From the NCBI RefSeq assembly GCF_005925345.1, contig NZ_SSHJ01000004.1:186001-250000 (forward strand): a stretch of DNA of 64,000 bases, read 5' to 3'. Source of the stretch: Pedobacter ureilyticus (GTDB lineage: Bacteria; Bacteroidota; Bacteroidia; Sphingobacteriales; Sphingobacteriaceae). Every line of letters begins with the position of its first letter. The first letter of the stretch is position 1. A program made the position numbers and the translations under genes. The notes beneath the pieces were generated by a model. It had not been told where the DNA came from, searched no databases, and saw only the letters and a program-made list of their open reading frames with translations. This document shows, piece by piece, positions 1-9,200 of the stretch.

Positions 1-1
1 A

Positions 2-139
2 AGTGGTAAAGTTTTGGGCCGTTATAACCTAAGCGCCGATGTTACTCAAATCAATGTCAGCAAACTTGCAAAAGGTGTATATATACTAAGCCTAAGCGGC
101 GACAATAATAACACCGTTAAGAAAATAATAAAAAACTAA
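2..139 (+). CDS. C-terminal end of a T9SS-sorted secreted protein (partial)
   Basis: The window opens inside a plus-strand reading frame; its last 45 residues read like the end of a type A type IX secretion sorting domain. Visible are the V-L-G-R-Y-N-L turn, the L-A-K-G-V-Y-I-L segment (compare the usual L-xx-G-x-Y) and the basic tail V-K-K-I-I-K-N before TAA. Such tails are recognised by the T9SS of Bacteroidota after Sec export, and the cargo is placed on the cell surface or released. The enzymatic part lies upstream of the window, so the activity of this protein cannot be stated. Confidence 0.8.
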   Translation, partial: SGKVLGRYNLSADVTQINVSKLAKGVYILSLSGDNNNTVKKIIKN

Positions 140-203
140 ATTGAATTGTTTAATAGCTTGAATGATGGTTATTTAATCAACCTCTTTCTAAAAAACACAC
201 AAA

Positions 204-307
204 AGAGGCTGCCTCAAAAGTTGCTCATCATATCGAAGGGTAGAAAGGGATTTCTTCTCCCTCGATTGTTGAAATGATGGTATTACCTTACCTTTGAGGC
301 AGCTTCT
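204..307. repeat. Nested inverted repeat, copy 1 (GAGGCTGCCTCAAAAG type)
   Basis: The outer arms AGAGGCTGCCTCAAAAG (204-220) and CCTTTGAGGCAGCTTCT (291-307) are imperfect reverse complements. Inside are degenerate CATCATATCGAA and GAAATGATGG arms that resemble the CGTCATTTCGA family found elsewhere in the window. A second copy with the same outer arms lies at 61106-61236. No coding potential is seen. It could be a MITE-like or REP-like element; no target-site duplication was recognised. Confidence 0.7.
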
Positions 308-582
308 GTTGTGTTTACTAACGTTCCGAGCGAGTATCATAATCCGAAAGTATTCTAATTTCCCTGAAGTGGAATACCAGATTAATTTCATAGGAACTAA
401 CTCATTTAAGCAAGATCTTTTCCGGGATGATAGACTTAGTAGCCATATTTATCTCTGAATCTAATCGGTTGCTACCCAATCGTTGAACTGTTTCTTTCAA
501 AGACTAATCCTGTAGCCCTTATTAACTGATCTGATAATTGCATATCTACGCAGCTCAAAAACCGTACTTCTTAAAAAACAAA

Positions 583-609
583 AAAGGACACCCGCAACGA
601 GTGTCCTTT
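583..609 (-). terminator. Rho-independent terminator of the DegP-like protease gene
   Basis: A 9-bp stem AAAGGACAC / GTGTCCTTT (583-591 with 601-609) encloses a 9-nt loop. Read on the minus strand it is followed by TTTTTTG plus further T, just after the stop codon at 629. Confidence 0.8.
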
Positions 610-628
610 ATAATCTGTGTGTGTTTAA

Positions 629-2176
629 TTAATTTCCGTTAAATGAGAACGTAAATGCACCTTCGTCGCTTACACCGGCAATGGTTGTTCTTCCGTCTCT
701 CGACGTTGGCAATGCTTTTTCGATATCTGCTGCGCTATTTACCTCTGAGCCATTCACCTTAGTGATGATCAGTCCTTTTTTCACACCCCAATAATCGAAC
801 ATTTGGCCAGGAACCACGTTGGTTACCACTACGCCATTTTTAACACCATACTTTGTTTTTTGAGCTGCCGTTGCAGGGGCAAAGCTAGCACCTAGTTTAC
901 TAATACTCGCACCGGTAGATTTTTCGCTTTCTTTTTTAGCTGCTAAAGTTACAGAGCTCTCACCTTTTAAGGTTACGTTAATGTTTTTGGTAGAACCATC
1001 GGCTTTTAACACGGTTAAAGCAACTTTATCACCAGGGCTCATACGGCCAATACGTTCTTGTAAATCTGGCGAATCGTAAATAGCAACACCTTCCACTTTT
1101 TTAATGATGTCACCTTCTTTGATACCTGCAGCCGCAGCCGCTCCACCTGGCAATACATCCCTAACGTATAAACCAGAATTATCTTTGATTTTTAATTCTT
1201 CAGCAACATCAGCATCTAATGCGGTAAAGGTTACGCCAATGTAACCACGTTTAACCGAACCATATTTTTTAAAATCTTCCAGGATCTTTTTCGCCAAATT
1301 TACCGGAATAGCAAAACCGTAACCTTCGTTTCTACCACTTTGTGAAGCAATAGCTGCATTGATCCCTACCAACTCACCCGCAGCATTTACCAAAGCACCA
1401 CCACTGTTACCAGGATTAATGGCAGCATCTGTTTGGATAAAAGACTCAATAGAATTATTAGTTCTTGAAGGCTGTTTACCAGTTCTTCTGTACTCATCAT
1501 ATTCCTCTTCGGTCATCATGCCATTGTCGCGGTTTAAAATACCAATGTTACGAGCCTTGGCGCTTACAATACCTGCAGTAACTGTAGTTTGTAAATCTAG
1601 CGGGAAACCTACCGCTAAAACCCACTCACCCACTTGTACATTATCTGAATTGCCCATTTTAACGAATGGCAATCCATCTACCTCAACCTTAATTAAAGCC
1701 AAATCTGTGTTTGGATCTTTACCAATTACTTTTGCAGTTGCTTTGCGTCGGTTAGATAAAATCACTTCGATTTTGTCTGCTTTATCTACCACATGGTTAT
1801 TGGTTACGATATAACCATCTGAAGTTAAAATTACGCCAGAACCTGACGCTGCCTGTGGTTGGCGCTGAACTCTACCTCCGCCACCAAAACCAAAGAACTG
1901 CTCAAACATATCTTCCATACCACCGCCACCTCTGCTAGATTTGCCTTGGTATGTAGTTTTAATGTGAACTACTGCTGGCGATACCACCGCTGCTGCTTGT
2001 ACAAAATCGGGCGCCCCGGCCGAAGACACACCTGACACATTACTTGCAAACATTGTCTTTTGTCTATCAGCCAATGTAAAACTATCACTTGGGCGCTCTA
2101 ATAATTTATAGGCGCCAATTGCAACTGCACCACCTAAAAAAGAAGCAGCTAAAACAATCAATCCTATTTTTTTCAT
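629..2176 (-). CDS. degP: DegP/HtrA-family periplasmic serine protease (Do-like)
   Basis: A 515-residue S1C protease that would degrade or refold damaged envelope proteins in the periplasm. The N-terminus (1-25) is a hydrophobic signal or anchor segment. The trypsin-like domain carries the triad His128 (TNNHVV), Asp158 (NTDLALIK) and Ser258 (GNSGG). A glycine-rich segment with GGGGMEDMFEQFFG precedes it, comparable to the Q-linker/LA loop of Do proteases. PDZ 1 covers about 310-410 (GYIGV...AAAAGIKEGDII) and PDZ 2 about 425-510, the second being degenerate. Length and two-PDZ layout fit DegP/DegQ rather than single-PDZ DegS. The gene stands alone, divergent from dapF across 275 bp. Assignment is by motif; whether it acts as DegP or DegQ cannot be told. 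Confidence 0.95.
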   Translation of the reverse strand: MKKIGLIVLAASFLGGAVAIGAYKLLERPSDSFTLADRQKTMFASNVSGVSSAGAPDFVQAAAVVSPAVVHIKTTYQGKSSRGGGGMEDMFEQFFGFGGGGRVQRQPQAASGSGVILTSDGYIVTNNHVVDKADKIEVILSNRRKATAKVIGKDPNTDLALIKVEVDGLPFVKMGNSDNVQVGEWVLAVGFPLDLQTTVTAGIVSAKARNIGILNRDNGMMTEEEYDEYRRTGKQPSRTNNSIESFIQTDAAINPGNSGGALVNAAGELVGINAAIASQSGRNEGYGFAIPVNLAKKILEDFKKYGSVKRGYIGVTFTALDADVAEELKIKDNSGLYVRDVLPGGAAAAAGIKEGDIIKKVEGVAIYDSPDLQERIGRMSPGDKVALTVLKADGSTKNINVTLKGESSVTLAAKKESEKSTGASISKLGASFAPATAAQKTKYGVKNGVVVTNVVPGQMFDYWGVKKGLIITKVNGSEVNSAADIEKALPTSRDGRTTIAGVSDEGAFTFSFNGN

Positions 2177-2451
2177 TTGTTTAATAATTTAATTTTAATG
2201 GTATTGAAACTATCCTAATTTTTTAAACCCTTAATTGTTCAAATCAAATAACGATGGTTTCATTTGTTTATATTTTAAATTGAAATACTTTTTACGTTCT
2301 AATTATTCAAATTTAATACCATATCAACGATATTTGTATCAGATTAACGTCTGATTGCGTGTTAAAAAATGTTAAAAGCTATTAAAGCGGCTAATTGACA
2401 ATTTTTAACGTATAATTGTTACAAGCAAAGCTGATCTAATAATAGCAAAAC

Positions 2452-3237
2452 ATGAATATTAAATTTTATAAGTACCAAGGCGCAGGCAACGATTTTGTTT
2501 TGATTGACCATAGGCAGGCACCCTTAAAAACCATTGATACCAAAGCGGTAGCACAACTTTGCGACCGCAGGTTTGGCATTGGCGCCGACGGCTTAATGTT
2601 CTTATTAGACAGTGATAAATACGACTTTGAAATGGTGTACCATAATGCTGATGGCAATTTGGGCAGCATGTGTGGCAATGGAGGCCGTTGTATTGTGGCC
2701 TTTGCCAAGTATTTAGGCATTTTTGACACCGAGACTAATTTTTTGGCAGTTGATGGCCCACATTATGCCAAAATTTCAGCCGAAGGTAACTGGGTTGAGC
2801 TGCAAATGATTGATGTAGACAGTATTAATATCGATGCAGACGCTTTTGTGCTGAATACGGGCTCGCCGCACTATGTGAAAGAAGTTACAGATTTAGAAAC
2901 CTTAGATGTTTACACCGAAGGTTACAACATTCGCAATAACGAAACCTATAAAGCCAACGGCATTAATGTGAATTTTGTAGAACGCAAGCCTGACCATTTA
3001 TTTGTTAGAACTTTTGAACGTGGTGTAGAAGATGAAACTTATGCTTGCGGTACTGGCGTTACAGCAGTAGCCATGGCCATGGCAAAAAAACAACGCCAAA
3101 TTGGCCAAGTAGTAACTCCGGTAACAGTATTAGGTGGCAACTTAGAAATTAACTTTCGCTACGATGGCGAGAAGTTTACGGATGTGTTTTTATGCGGGCC
3201 AGCAGAGAAGGTTTTTGAGGGAGAGGTAAGTTTGTAG
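2452..3237 (+). CDS. dapF: Diaminopimelate epimerase
   Basis: A 261-residue PLP-independent epimerase converting LL-diaminopimelate to the meso form, for peptidoglycan cross-links and lysine synthesis. The two catalytic cysteines are visible: Cys74 in S-M-C-G-N-G-G-R and Cys199 in Y-A-C-G-T-G-V. The N-terminus F-x-K-Y-Q-G-A-G-N-D-F is characteristic. The start ATG is the first in frame and gives the usual N-terminus. The family is normally 270-280 residues, so this is slightly short but complete. It is a single gene; a TTG (2395) and a near-consensus TATAATTG (2411-2418) upstream could be its promoter, which is weak evidence. Confidence 0.97.
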   Translation: MNIKFYKYQGAGNDFVLIDHRQAPLKTIDTKAVAQLCDRRFGIGADGLMFLLDSDKYDFEMVYHNADGNLGSMCGNGGRCIVAFAKYLGIFDTETNFLAVDGPHYAKISAEGNWVELQMIDVDSINIDADAFVLNTGSPHYVKEVTDLETLDVYTEGYNIRNNETYKANGINVNFVERKPDHLFVRTFERGVEDETYACGTGVTAVAMAMAKKQRQIGQVVTPVTVLGGNLEINFRYDGEKFTDVFLCGPAEKVFEGEVSL

Positions 3238-3302
3238 TGGTTATCCTAAGGTTGTTATCAACAACAATCATGGAAAATAAATGACCCGCTTAGTTTAATA
3301 AA

Positions 3303-4061
3303 ATGAAACATGTCAAAAATAAATTTTTAAGTAAAGTCCAAATATCTACTCAGTTAGTTGAGGTATTAAATAATATCGAACCTACAACAAGTCATTCTAC
3401 AGTTGATATGGATGAATTTACAGCCTACGGAATGACTGATGCGGATGAGCTTATAACTATGTTTACCTTAAAAGACGGTAGAAATATCTATAGAATACCA
3501 GAACCAGATTTTGTAATTTGCCTTTTTGAGGCGGGTAGGCAAAATGTCATTAAAATCCCTCAGCTAAGGAAAAAACTTCTATCAGAGTTAGAAAACACAC
3601 ATTCGACAGTATTAAATACAAATAATTTTTTCGCCACATGCTCATTAGGCTCTCAGTCCTTGATGAATGCAATGGAGGCATTTATTAATAGGATTATTCC
3701 CGAAGATTACAAATACGAATCAACAACGACAAAAGCCACAATAATCCAAAATAAACAACAGATCGAAAGAAATATCAGTTTTGAAGTTAAAATTAAACAA
3801 ATCGTACCTGATGCTATCGGAAAAAACTTTCACATTGAATTTCCTGACTTGTATACATCCATTTTTGATTTAAAAAATGTTCGAGATGATATGACACATT
3901 TAAAATCTTTCAGAAAATCAAAAGCTCCTTTGTCGTATGAAAGTGTTTTCAATAAGGCTTTTAAAATGGACTACCTAAAAGCTTTAAATGCAGTTAAATC
4001 ATACATCAACTTTTATTCGGAAAACCTAATTGAGCCCTGTCCTTGCGATAAAGATTTCTAA
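3303..4061 (+). CDS. Uncharacterised protein with a HEPN-like R-x4-H motif
   Basis: 252 residues, not recognised as a named family. There is no signal peptide or membrane segment. The N-terminal half looks mixed alpha/beta (D-G-R-N-I-Y-R-I-P-E-P-D-F around 58-70). The C-terminal half is predicted helical and holds S-L-M-N-A-M-E-A-F-I-N (119-129), then V-R-D-D-M-T-H-L-K with Arg194 and His199 (R-x4-H), then a final helix A-L-N-A-V-K-S-Y-I-N-F. That order resembles HEPN nucleases, but this is inference. The tail carries C-P-C (246-248). The gene is visibly more AT-rich than dapF and the efflux operon and stands alone between them, which suggests an accessory or acquired gene. Confidence 0.75.
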   Translation: MKHVKNKFLSKVQISTQLVEVLNNIEPTTSHSTVDMDEFTAYGMTDADELITMFTLKDGRNIYRIPEPDFVICLFEAGRQNVIKIPQLRKKLLSELENTHSTVLNTNNFFATCSLGSQSLMNAMEAFINRIIPEDYKYESTTTKATIIQNKQQIERNISFEVKIKQIVPDAIGKNFHIEFPDLYTSIFDLKNVRDDMTHLKSFRKSKAPLSYESVFNKAFKMDYLKALNAVKSYINFYSENLIEPCPCDKDF

Positions 4062-4261
4062 GAATAGATTAGTCTAGATTTCGATTTTTTGTAACCATAA
4101 TTGAATCCTCCCATTCACCTACAAACAAATAGGTTATAGAATTTTACAAGTATTTCCCCATACCAACAGCCTTCTAATCTAGATAGTGTAACATTTACAC
4201 GACAAAATTTAATCAAATGATTAAATGAGATTTGGCTGACTTTTCAGCACAACTACAAACC

Positions 4262-4269
4262 TAACTTTG
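4262..4269 (+). promoter_or_regulatory. Bacteroidota -7 promoter box of the efflux operon
   Basis: TAACTTTG followed by C matches the TAnnTTTG consensus exactly. It lies 40 bp before the TTG start of the TetR gene. The -33 element is weak (CTTTTC near 4240). Transcription would begin near 4276. Confidence 0.6.
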
Positions 4270-4272
4270 CGC

Positions 4273-4290
4273 TTTAACAAAATTGTTAAA
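4273..4290. promoter_or_regulatory. Candidate TetR operator at the efflux promoter
   Basis: A perfect inverted repeat TTTAACAA-aa-TTGTTAAA starts 3 bp after the -7 box and ends 18 bp before the TetR start codon. Its size and position, over the expected transcription start, suit a TetR-family autorepressor. Binding is inferred, not known. Confidence 0.55.
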
Positions 4291-4308
4291 CATTAAAGTT
4301 AATTCACA

Positions 4309-4881
4309 TTGAACAAAGAGGAGCTAATTAAACAAACCGCAAAAGAACTTTTCTTTAGCAAAGGCTATTTACATGCTACCACTCAAGAAATTGCAGATGC
4401 GGCAGGCGTTAACCGTTCGCTCATTAACTATTATTTCCGATCTAGAGATTTGCTTTTTCAAACTGTATACCGGGAAGCAGTTGACAGCTTAAAATCTCAA
4501 CTAGATGATGTGATTTACGGAAAGACGCCTTTTAAAGAAAAGCTAAGCCTTTTTATTGATGTTCACATGAAAGAACTGCTAAAATACCCTTATCGAGAGT
4601 CTTTTTTGATTACCGAAATATGCAGCAAAAACTTTGCGCTAAAAGAGAAGAAAAAAAGTGAGGCACTAAGTCATTTCTTACAGGAAATTGCGCTTGAAAT
4701 GGAAAAAGGTACGATCAAAAAGTACGATCCAATTCAGTTTGTTTTCAACTTAACTTCACTAATTTCTTTTCCAGTGATTATGACTCCGTTATATCAGAAG
4801 CTATTAGACATCCCTAAAGAAAAATATAATGAGCTGATATCTCAAAGAAAACAAATCATTTTAGACCAACTCTTAAACTAG
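4309..4881 (+). CDS. TetR/AcrR-family transcriptional repressor
   Basis: 190 residues. The N-terminal HTH (about 1-50) has the family pattern A-K-E-L-F-F-S-K-G-Y, then T-T-Q-E-I-A-D-A-A-G-V and S-L-I-N-Y-Y-F-R. The C-terminal part (60-190) is an all-helical ligand domain. The start must be the TTG at 4309: the next in-frame methionine is far inside the protein, beyond the HTH. The gene begins an apparent four-gene operon with a membrane-fusion protein, an RND pump and an outer-membrane factor, only 27 bp before the next gene, so it most likely represses its own efflux operon through the palindrome at 4273-4290. The ligand is unknown. Confidence 0.93.
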   Translation: MNKEELIKQTAKELFFSKGYLHATTQEIADAAGVNRSLINYYFRSRDLLFQTVYREAVDSLKSQLDDVIYGKTPFKEKLSLFIDVHMKELLKYPYRESFLITEICSKNFALKEKKKSEALSHFLQEIALEMEKGTIKKYDPIQFVFNLTSLISFPVIMTPLYQKLLDIPKEKYNELISQRKQIILDQLLN

Positions 4882-4908
4882 AACCTTCAAAATCAACATA
4901 TATACACA

Positions 4909-6075
4909 ATGAAACAATTCTCATTTTTATTATCACTTACAGGTGTGGCTTCGCTAATCATGGCATCTTGCTCTGGCGGCAAAGACCAAAAAGCAGGTGC
5001 ACCTACTGGGCCGCAAAATTATCCGGTAGTACAAGTTAATGCGTTTAATACTACGCTAGAAAGCGATTATCCGGCAATGTTAGAAGGCCAGCAAAATGTA
5101 GACATCAGACCAAAAATCGATGGATTTATCGAAAAAATTTACGTTGACGAAGGTGCAACCGTAAAACAGGGGCAGCCTTTATTTGCGATCAATGCTCCTC
5201 AATATCAGCAAGAAGTAAGAACTGCAGAAGCTGCCATTAGAAGCGCAGAAGCCGAGGTAAGTGCAGCTCAGCTACAATACAACAAAACCAAGCCATTGGT
5301 AGAGAAAGACATCATCAGCAAATTTGATTTGGAAAATGCAGCCTTAACTTTAACTGCTAAAAAAGCAAACTTAGCACAGGCTAAAGCTTCCTTAGTCAAC
5401 GCCAAGGTAAATTTAGGTTATACGATAGTAACCAGTCCCGTAAGTGGCGTTATTGGCACCATTCCTTACAAAGTGGGCGCCCTGGTAAGTAGTACTAGTC
5501 AACAACCTTTAACTACCGTATCTAGCATTAGCAAAGTTTACGCCTACTTCTCGTTAAACGAAAAACAGCTATTAGAAATTGCGAGAAACACTAAAGGCCG
5601 TACGCTAGAAGATAAGATCAAACAAATTCCTAATGTTACCTTAGTACTGGCAGATGGATCTATCTATCCTGAAAAAGGCAAAATCGAAACCATCAGTGGG
5701 CAAATTAATGCGCAAACAGGTGCATCGAGTTTAAGGGCAACGTTTCCAAATCCAAACGGCTTGCTACGTTCTGGCTCTAGTGCTGCTATCCGCATTCCTC
5801 AAAATATTGAAAATGCTTTGTTAGTTCCTCAAAAATCTACTACAGACATACAGGGAAAGAAATTTGTGTACCTAGTTAATGATACTGCGGGCGTAAAACC
5901 TACCAACATAGAAATTATGGAGTTAACTAAAGGAAACTATTATGTAGTAACCAAAGGTTTAAAAAACGGCGATAAAATTGTGCTAGAGGGTTTTGCATCA
6001 TTAAAAGATGGCGACAAGATTAAACCTCAAGTAAAGTCTGCTGATTCGGTATTTGCTGAAGCTAAGAATAAATAA
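4909..6075 (+). CDS. RND efflux periplasmic adaptor (membrane-fusion lipoprotein)
   Basis: 388 residues, AcrA/MexA-like. The signal peptide ends in a lipobox S-L-I-M-A-S-C with Cys21 as the lipidated residue, so it would sit on the periplasmic face of the inner membrane. The biotinyl-lipoyl halves are seen around V-D-I-R-P-K-I-D-G-F-I (61-71) and V-T-S-P-V-S-G-V-I-G-T-I (170-182), separated by an alpha-helical hairpin rich in A, E and Q (about 100-165). The beta-barrel and membrane-proximal domains follow (about 200-375). It would link the pump encoded next to the outer-membrane factor encoded third. Length is normal for the family. Confidence 0.95.
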   Translation: MKQFSFLLSLTGVASLIMASCSGGKDQKAGAPTGPQNYPVVQVNAFNTTLESDYPAMLEGQQNVDIRPKIDGFIEKIYVDEGATVKQGQPLFAINAPQYQQEVRTAEAAIRSAEAEVSAAQLQYNKTKPLVEKDIISKFDLENAALTLTAKKANLAQAKASLVNAKVNLGYTIVTSPVSGVIGTIPYKVGALVSSTSQQPLTTVSSISKVYAYFSLNEKQLLEIARNTKGRTLEDKIKQIPNVTLVLADGSIYPEKGKIETISGQINAQTGASSLRATFPNPNGLLRSGSSAAIRIPQNIENALLVPQKSTTDIQGKKFVYLVNDTAGVKPTNIEIMELTKGNYYVVTKGLKNGDKIVLEGFASLKDGDKIKPQVKSADSVFAEAKNK

Positions 6076-6083
6076 CTAATCCC

Positions 6084-6165
6084 CGTCATTTCGACGAGGA
6101 ACGAGGAGAAATCTAACGAGATACATTATACAACTGTTAGATTTCTCTCTACGTTCGAAATGACG
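6084..6165. repeat. REP-like palindrome inside the efflux operon
   Basis: The arms CGTCATTTCGA (6084-6094) and TCGAAATGACG (6155-6165) are exact reverse complements. Inner arms GAGAAATCTAAC and GTTAGATTTCTC extend the stem, around a short AT-rich loop. Relatives lie at 37922-37998 and, partly, 10880-10950. It occupies most of the 129-bp gap between the adaptor and pump genes. Confidence 0.8.
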
Positions 6166-6204
6166 AAAACCAATAGTGAATTTTAAAATCGAAAATCGAT
6201 TCTC

Positions 6205-9200
6205 ATGTTTAAAAAATTTATAGACAGGCCAGTACTTTCTACAGTAATCTCCATCATTATTTTGATATTGGGTGTACTGGGGATCATTACCTTGCCTGTT
6301 TCGCAATATCCAGAAATTGCACCACCAACGGTGCAGGTTTCTGCCTCTTATCAAGGTGCCAATGCCGATGTGGTAATGAGTAGTGTAGTGGTTCCGCTAG
6401 AGGAACAAATTAACGGTGTAGAAGACATGACCTACATGACTTCATCTGCTGGCAACGATGGTTCTGCAACCATCACAGTTAACTTTAAGTTAGGTACAAA
6501 CCCCGATCTAGCTGCGGTAAACGTACAAAACCGTGTAGCCCGTGCTACCAGTTTATTACCTGCCGAAGTTACTCGTGCAGGTGTAATTACGGCCAAAAGG
6601 CAATCGAGTAACGTACTTATTTTCGCATTAAATAGCGAAGACCCAGCCTACGATCAAAAATTCTTACAAAACTATGCCGAAATCAACATCATCCCGCAAA
6701 TTAAAAGGGTTACCGGAGTAGGCGACGTAAATGCATTTGGCCAATCAATATACACCATGCGTTTATGGTTAAAACCAGATGTGATGGCTGCTTACGGATT
6801 GATACCAAGCGATGTGAGTGCTGCTTTGGCCGATCAAAACATCGAAGCGGCTCCCGGCCAACTAGGCGAACAAGGCCAACAATCTTTCCAATATACTTTA
6901 AAATATACAGGAAGGTTGAAGGATGAAACTCAGTTTGGCGACATGATTATCCGAACGGCAGAAAATGGTCAGGTTTTGAAGCTGAAAGACATTGCACGGA
7001 TTGAATTGGGAGCGCAAAGTTATGCCTCTTCTGTTCAGCTAAACGGAAAAGCGGCCTTAGGTTTTGCCGTAAACCAAACTGCGGGTTCAAATGCGAAAGA
7101 AGTAATTGATGGAGCACTTACCGCATTAGAAAATGCGAAAGCAGACTTCCCAAGCGGAATTAAATATGAAGTACTAACCAACGTAAACGACTTCTTAGAT
7201 GCCTCAATTGAAAAGGTACTTCATACGCTAGTTGAGGCCTTTATTCTGGTGTTCATTGTAGTGTTTTTGTTTCTCCAAGATTTTAAATCTACGCTAATAC
7301 CCGCCATTTCGGTACCGGTGGCCATTGTAGGAACTTTTTTCTTCCTAAGTTTATTTGGCTTTACCATTAATTTATTAACGCTATTTGCATTGGTACTCGC
7401 CATCGGTATTGTGGTAGATGACGCCATTGTGGTTGTAGAGGCGGTACATGCGAAGCTCGATAAAGGTTATAGATCTGCCAAAAAAGCCACGCAAGACGCT
7501 ATGGAAGAAATTACCGGAGCTATCATTTCCATTACTCTGGTAATGGCTGCGGTATTCGTCCCGGTAAGTTTTATCAGCGGTTCGTCGGGTGTATTTTATA
7601 AGCAATTTGGACTAACACTTGCCATTGCCATCATTTTATCAGCTATCAATGCATTAACTTTAAGTCCGGCACTTTGTGCGCTTCTCCTAAAGCCGCACAA
7701 AGAAGAGCACGAGGAGAAAAAAGGCTTCATGAAACGCTTCTATGCTGCTTTTAACACTTCTTTTGAAACCATGACCCGTAAGTATAAAGGCTCTGTTTAT
7801 TTTCTAGCAAAGAAAAAATGGCTAGCGGGTTTAGGGCTTTTGGCTTTCGTTGCCGCTTTTGTATGGGCATTTAATACTACACCAAAAGGGTTTGTGCCTA
7901 ATGAAGATTTAGGAGCCATCATGTCTGATATTTCTTTGCCTCCGGGAACATCTCAAGAACGAACAGACGAAATTGTAACTAAAATAGACGAAATTGTAAG
8001 AACTGTACCAGAAGTGAGGTTAACCTTAAGAGTAGTTGGTAGAGCCATGATTAGTGGTTCTGGAAGTTCTTACGGAATGGTAATTGCCCGTTTAAAACCT
8101 TGGGATGAGCGTAAACGTGATGTAAAAACCATCATTGGCGAGCTTTTTGCAAAAACGGCAAACATCAAAGAAGCAAAAATCATTTTCTTTGCACCGCCAA
8201 CTATTCAAGGATTTGGTACCGGTGGTGGTTTCGAATTTCAATTACAGGATAAGACTGGTGGAACCATCAACGCATTTAATGAGGTGGCTACCAAATTTTT
8301 GGCCGCTTTAAACCAACGCCCAGAAATTCAATACGCAGCCACTTCTTTTAACCCTAATTTCCCTCAATATTTAATTACAGCAAACGTTGCAAAAATTAAA
8401 CAAGCTGGGTTAAATGTAAATGATGTTATGAGCGTAATGCAGGGCTACTACGGCGGAGTTTATGCTTCTAACTTTAATAAATTTGGTAAACAATATAGAG
8501 TGGTTTACCAAGCAGATCCACAATATAGGGCCAATTTGGAAAGTTTAAACGGCGTTTATGTTCGTACACCAAGTGGTGAAATGGCTCCTATTACAGGTTT
8601 CATTTCTACGGAGAGGGTTTATGGCCCACAGGCAATTTCAAGGTTTAACCTTTATACTTCAATAGCCATTACCGGGAACCCTAAGCCAGGGTTTAGCTCT
8701 GGAGATGCCCTTAAAGCTGTTGAGGAGGAAGCCGCCAAATTGTTGCCAGCAGGCTACGGCTACGAGTATTCTGGGTTGTCTAGAGAAGAACAATCGAGTG
8801 GTAACCAAACTATATTTATTTTCTTGCTGTGTTTGGTATTCGTTTACTTCCTACTTTGTGCGCAATACGAAAGTTATGTATTACCACTGGCAGTAATTTT
8901 ATCACTTCCTGTAGGTTTAGCAGGTGTATTTATTTTCGATAAGATTTTCGGTATCGATAACAACATCTACACGCAAATTACACTCATCATGTTAATTGGT
9001 TTATTGGCGAAAAATGCCATTTTAATTGTAGAGTTTGCAGCAGAGCGAAGAAGAAAAGGAATGACCATTTTACAAGCTGCACTAGAAGGCGCAACGGCTA
9101 GGCTAAGACCAATTTTGATGACCTCATTCGCCTTTATCTTAGGACTTTTACCTTTAATGCTTTCTACAGGCGTAGGTGCTGCGGGTAATACGTCTATTGG

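Larger units (their letters stand above)
140..628. other. Intergenic region with a palindromic element and no convincing gene
   Basis: No open frame here looks like a gene. It holds the nested inverted repeat at 204-307 and, at its right end, the terminator of the minus-strand protease gene. The stretch 308-580 shows nothing I can name. Confidence 0.6.

Noticed and set aside
1359-1814. A 151-codon plus-strand open frame inside the DegP-like gene
   Set aside because: It is antisense to a well-supported protease gene, with no family signal and no promoter.
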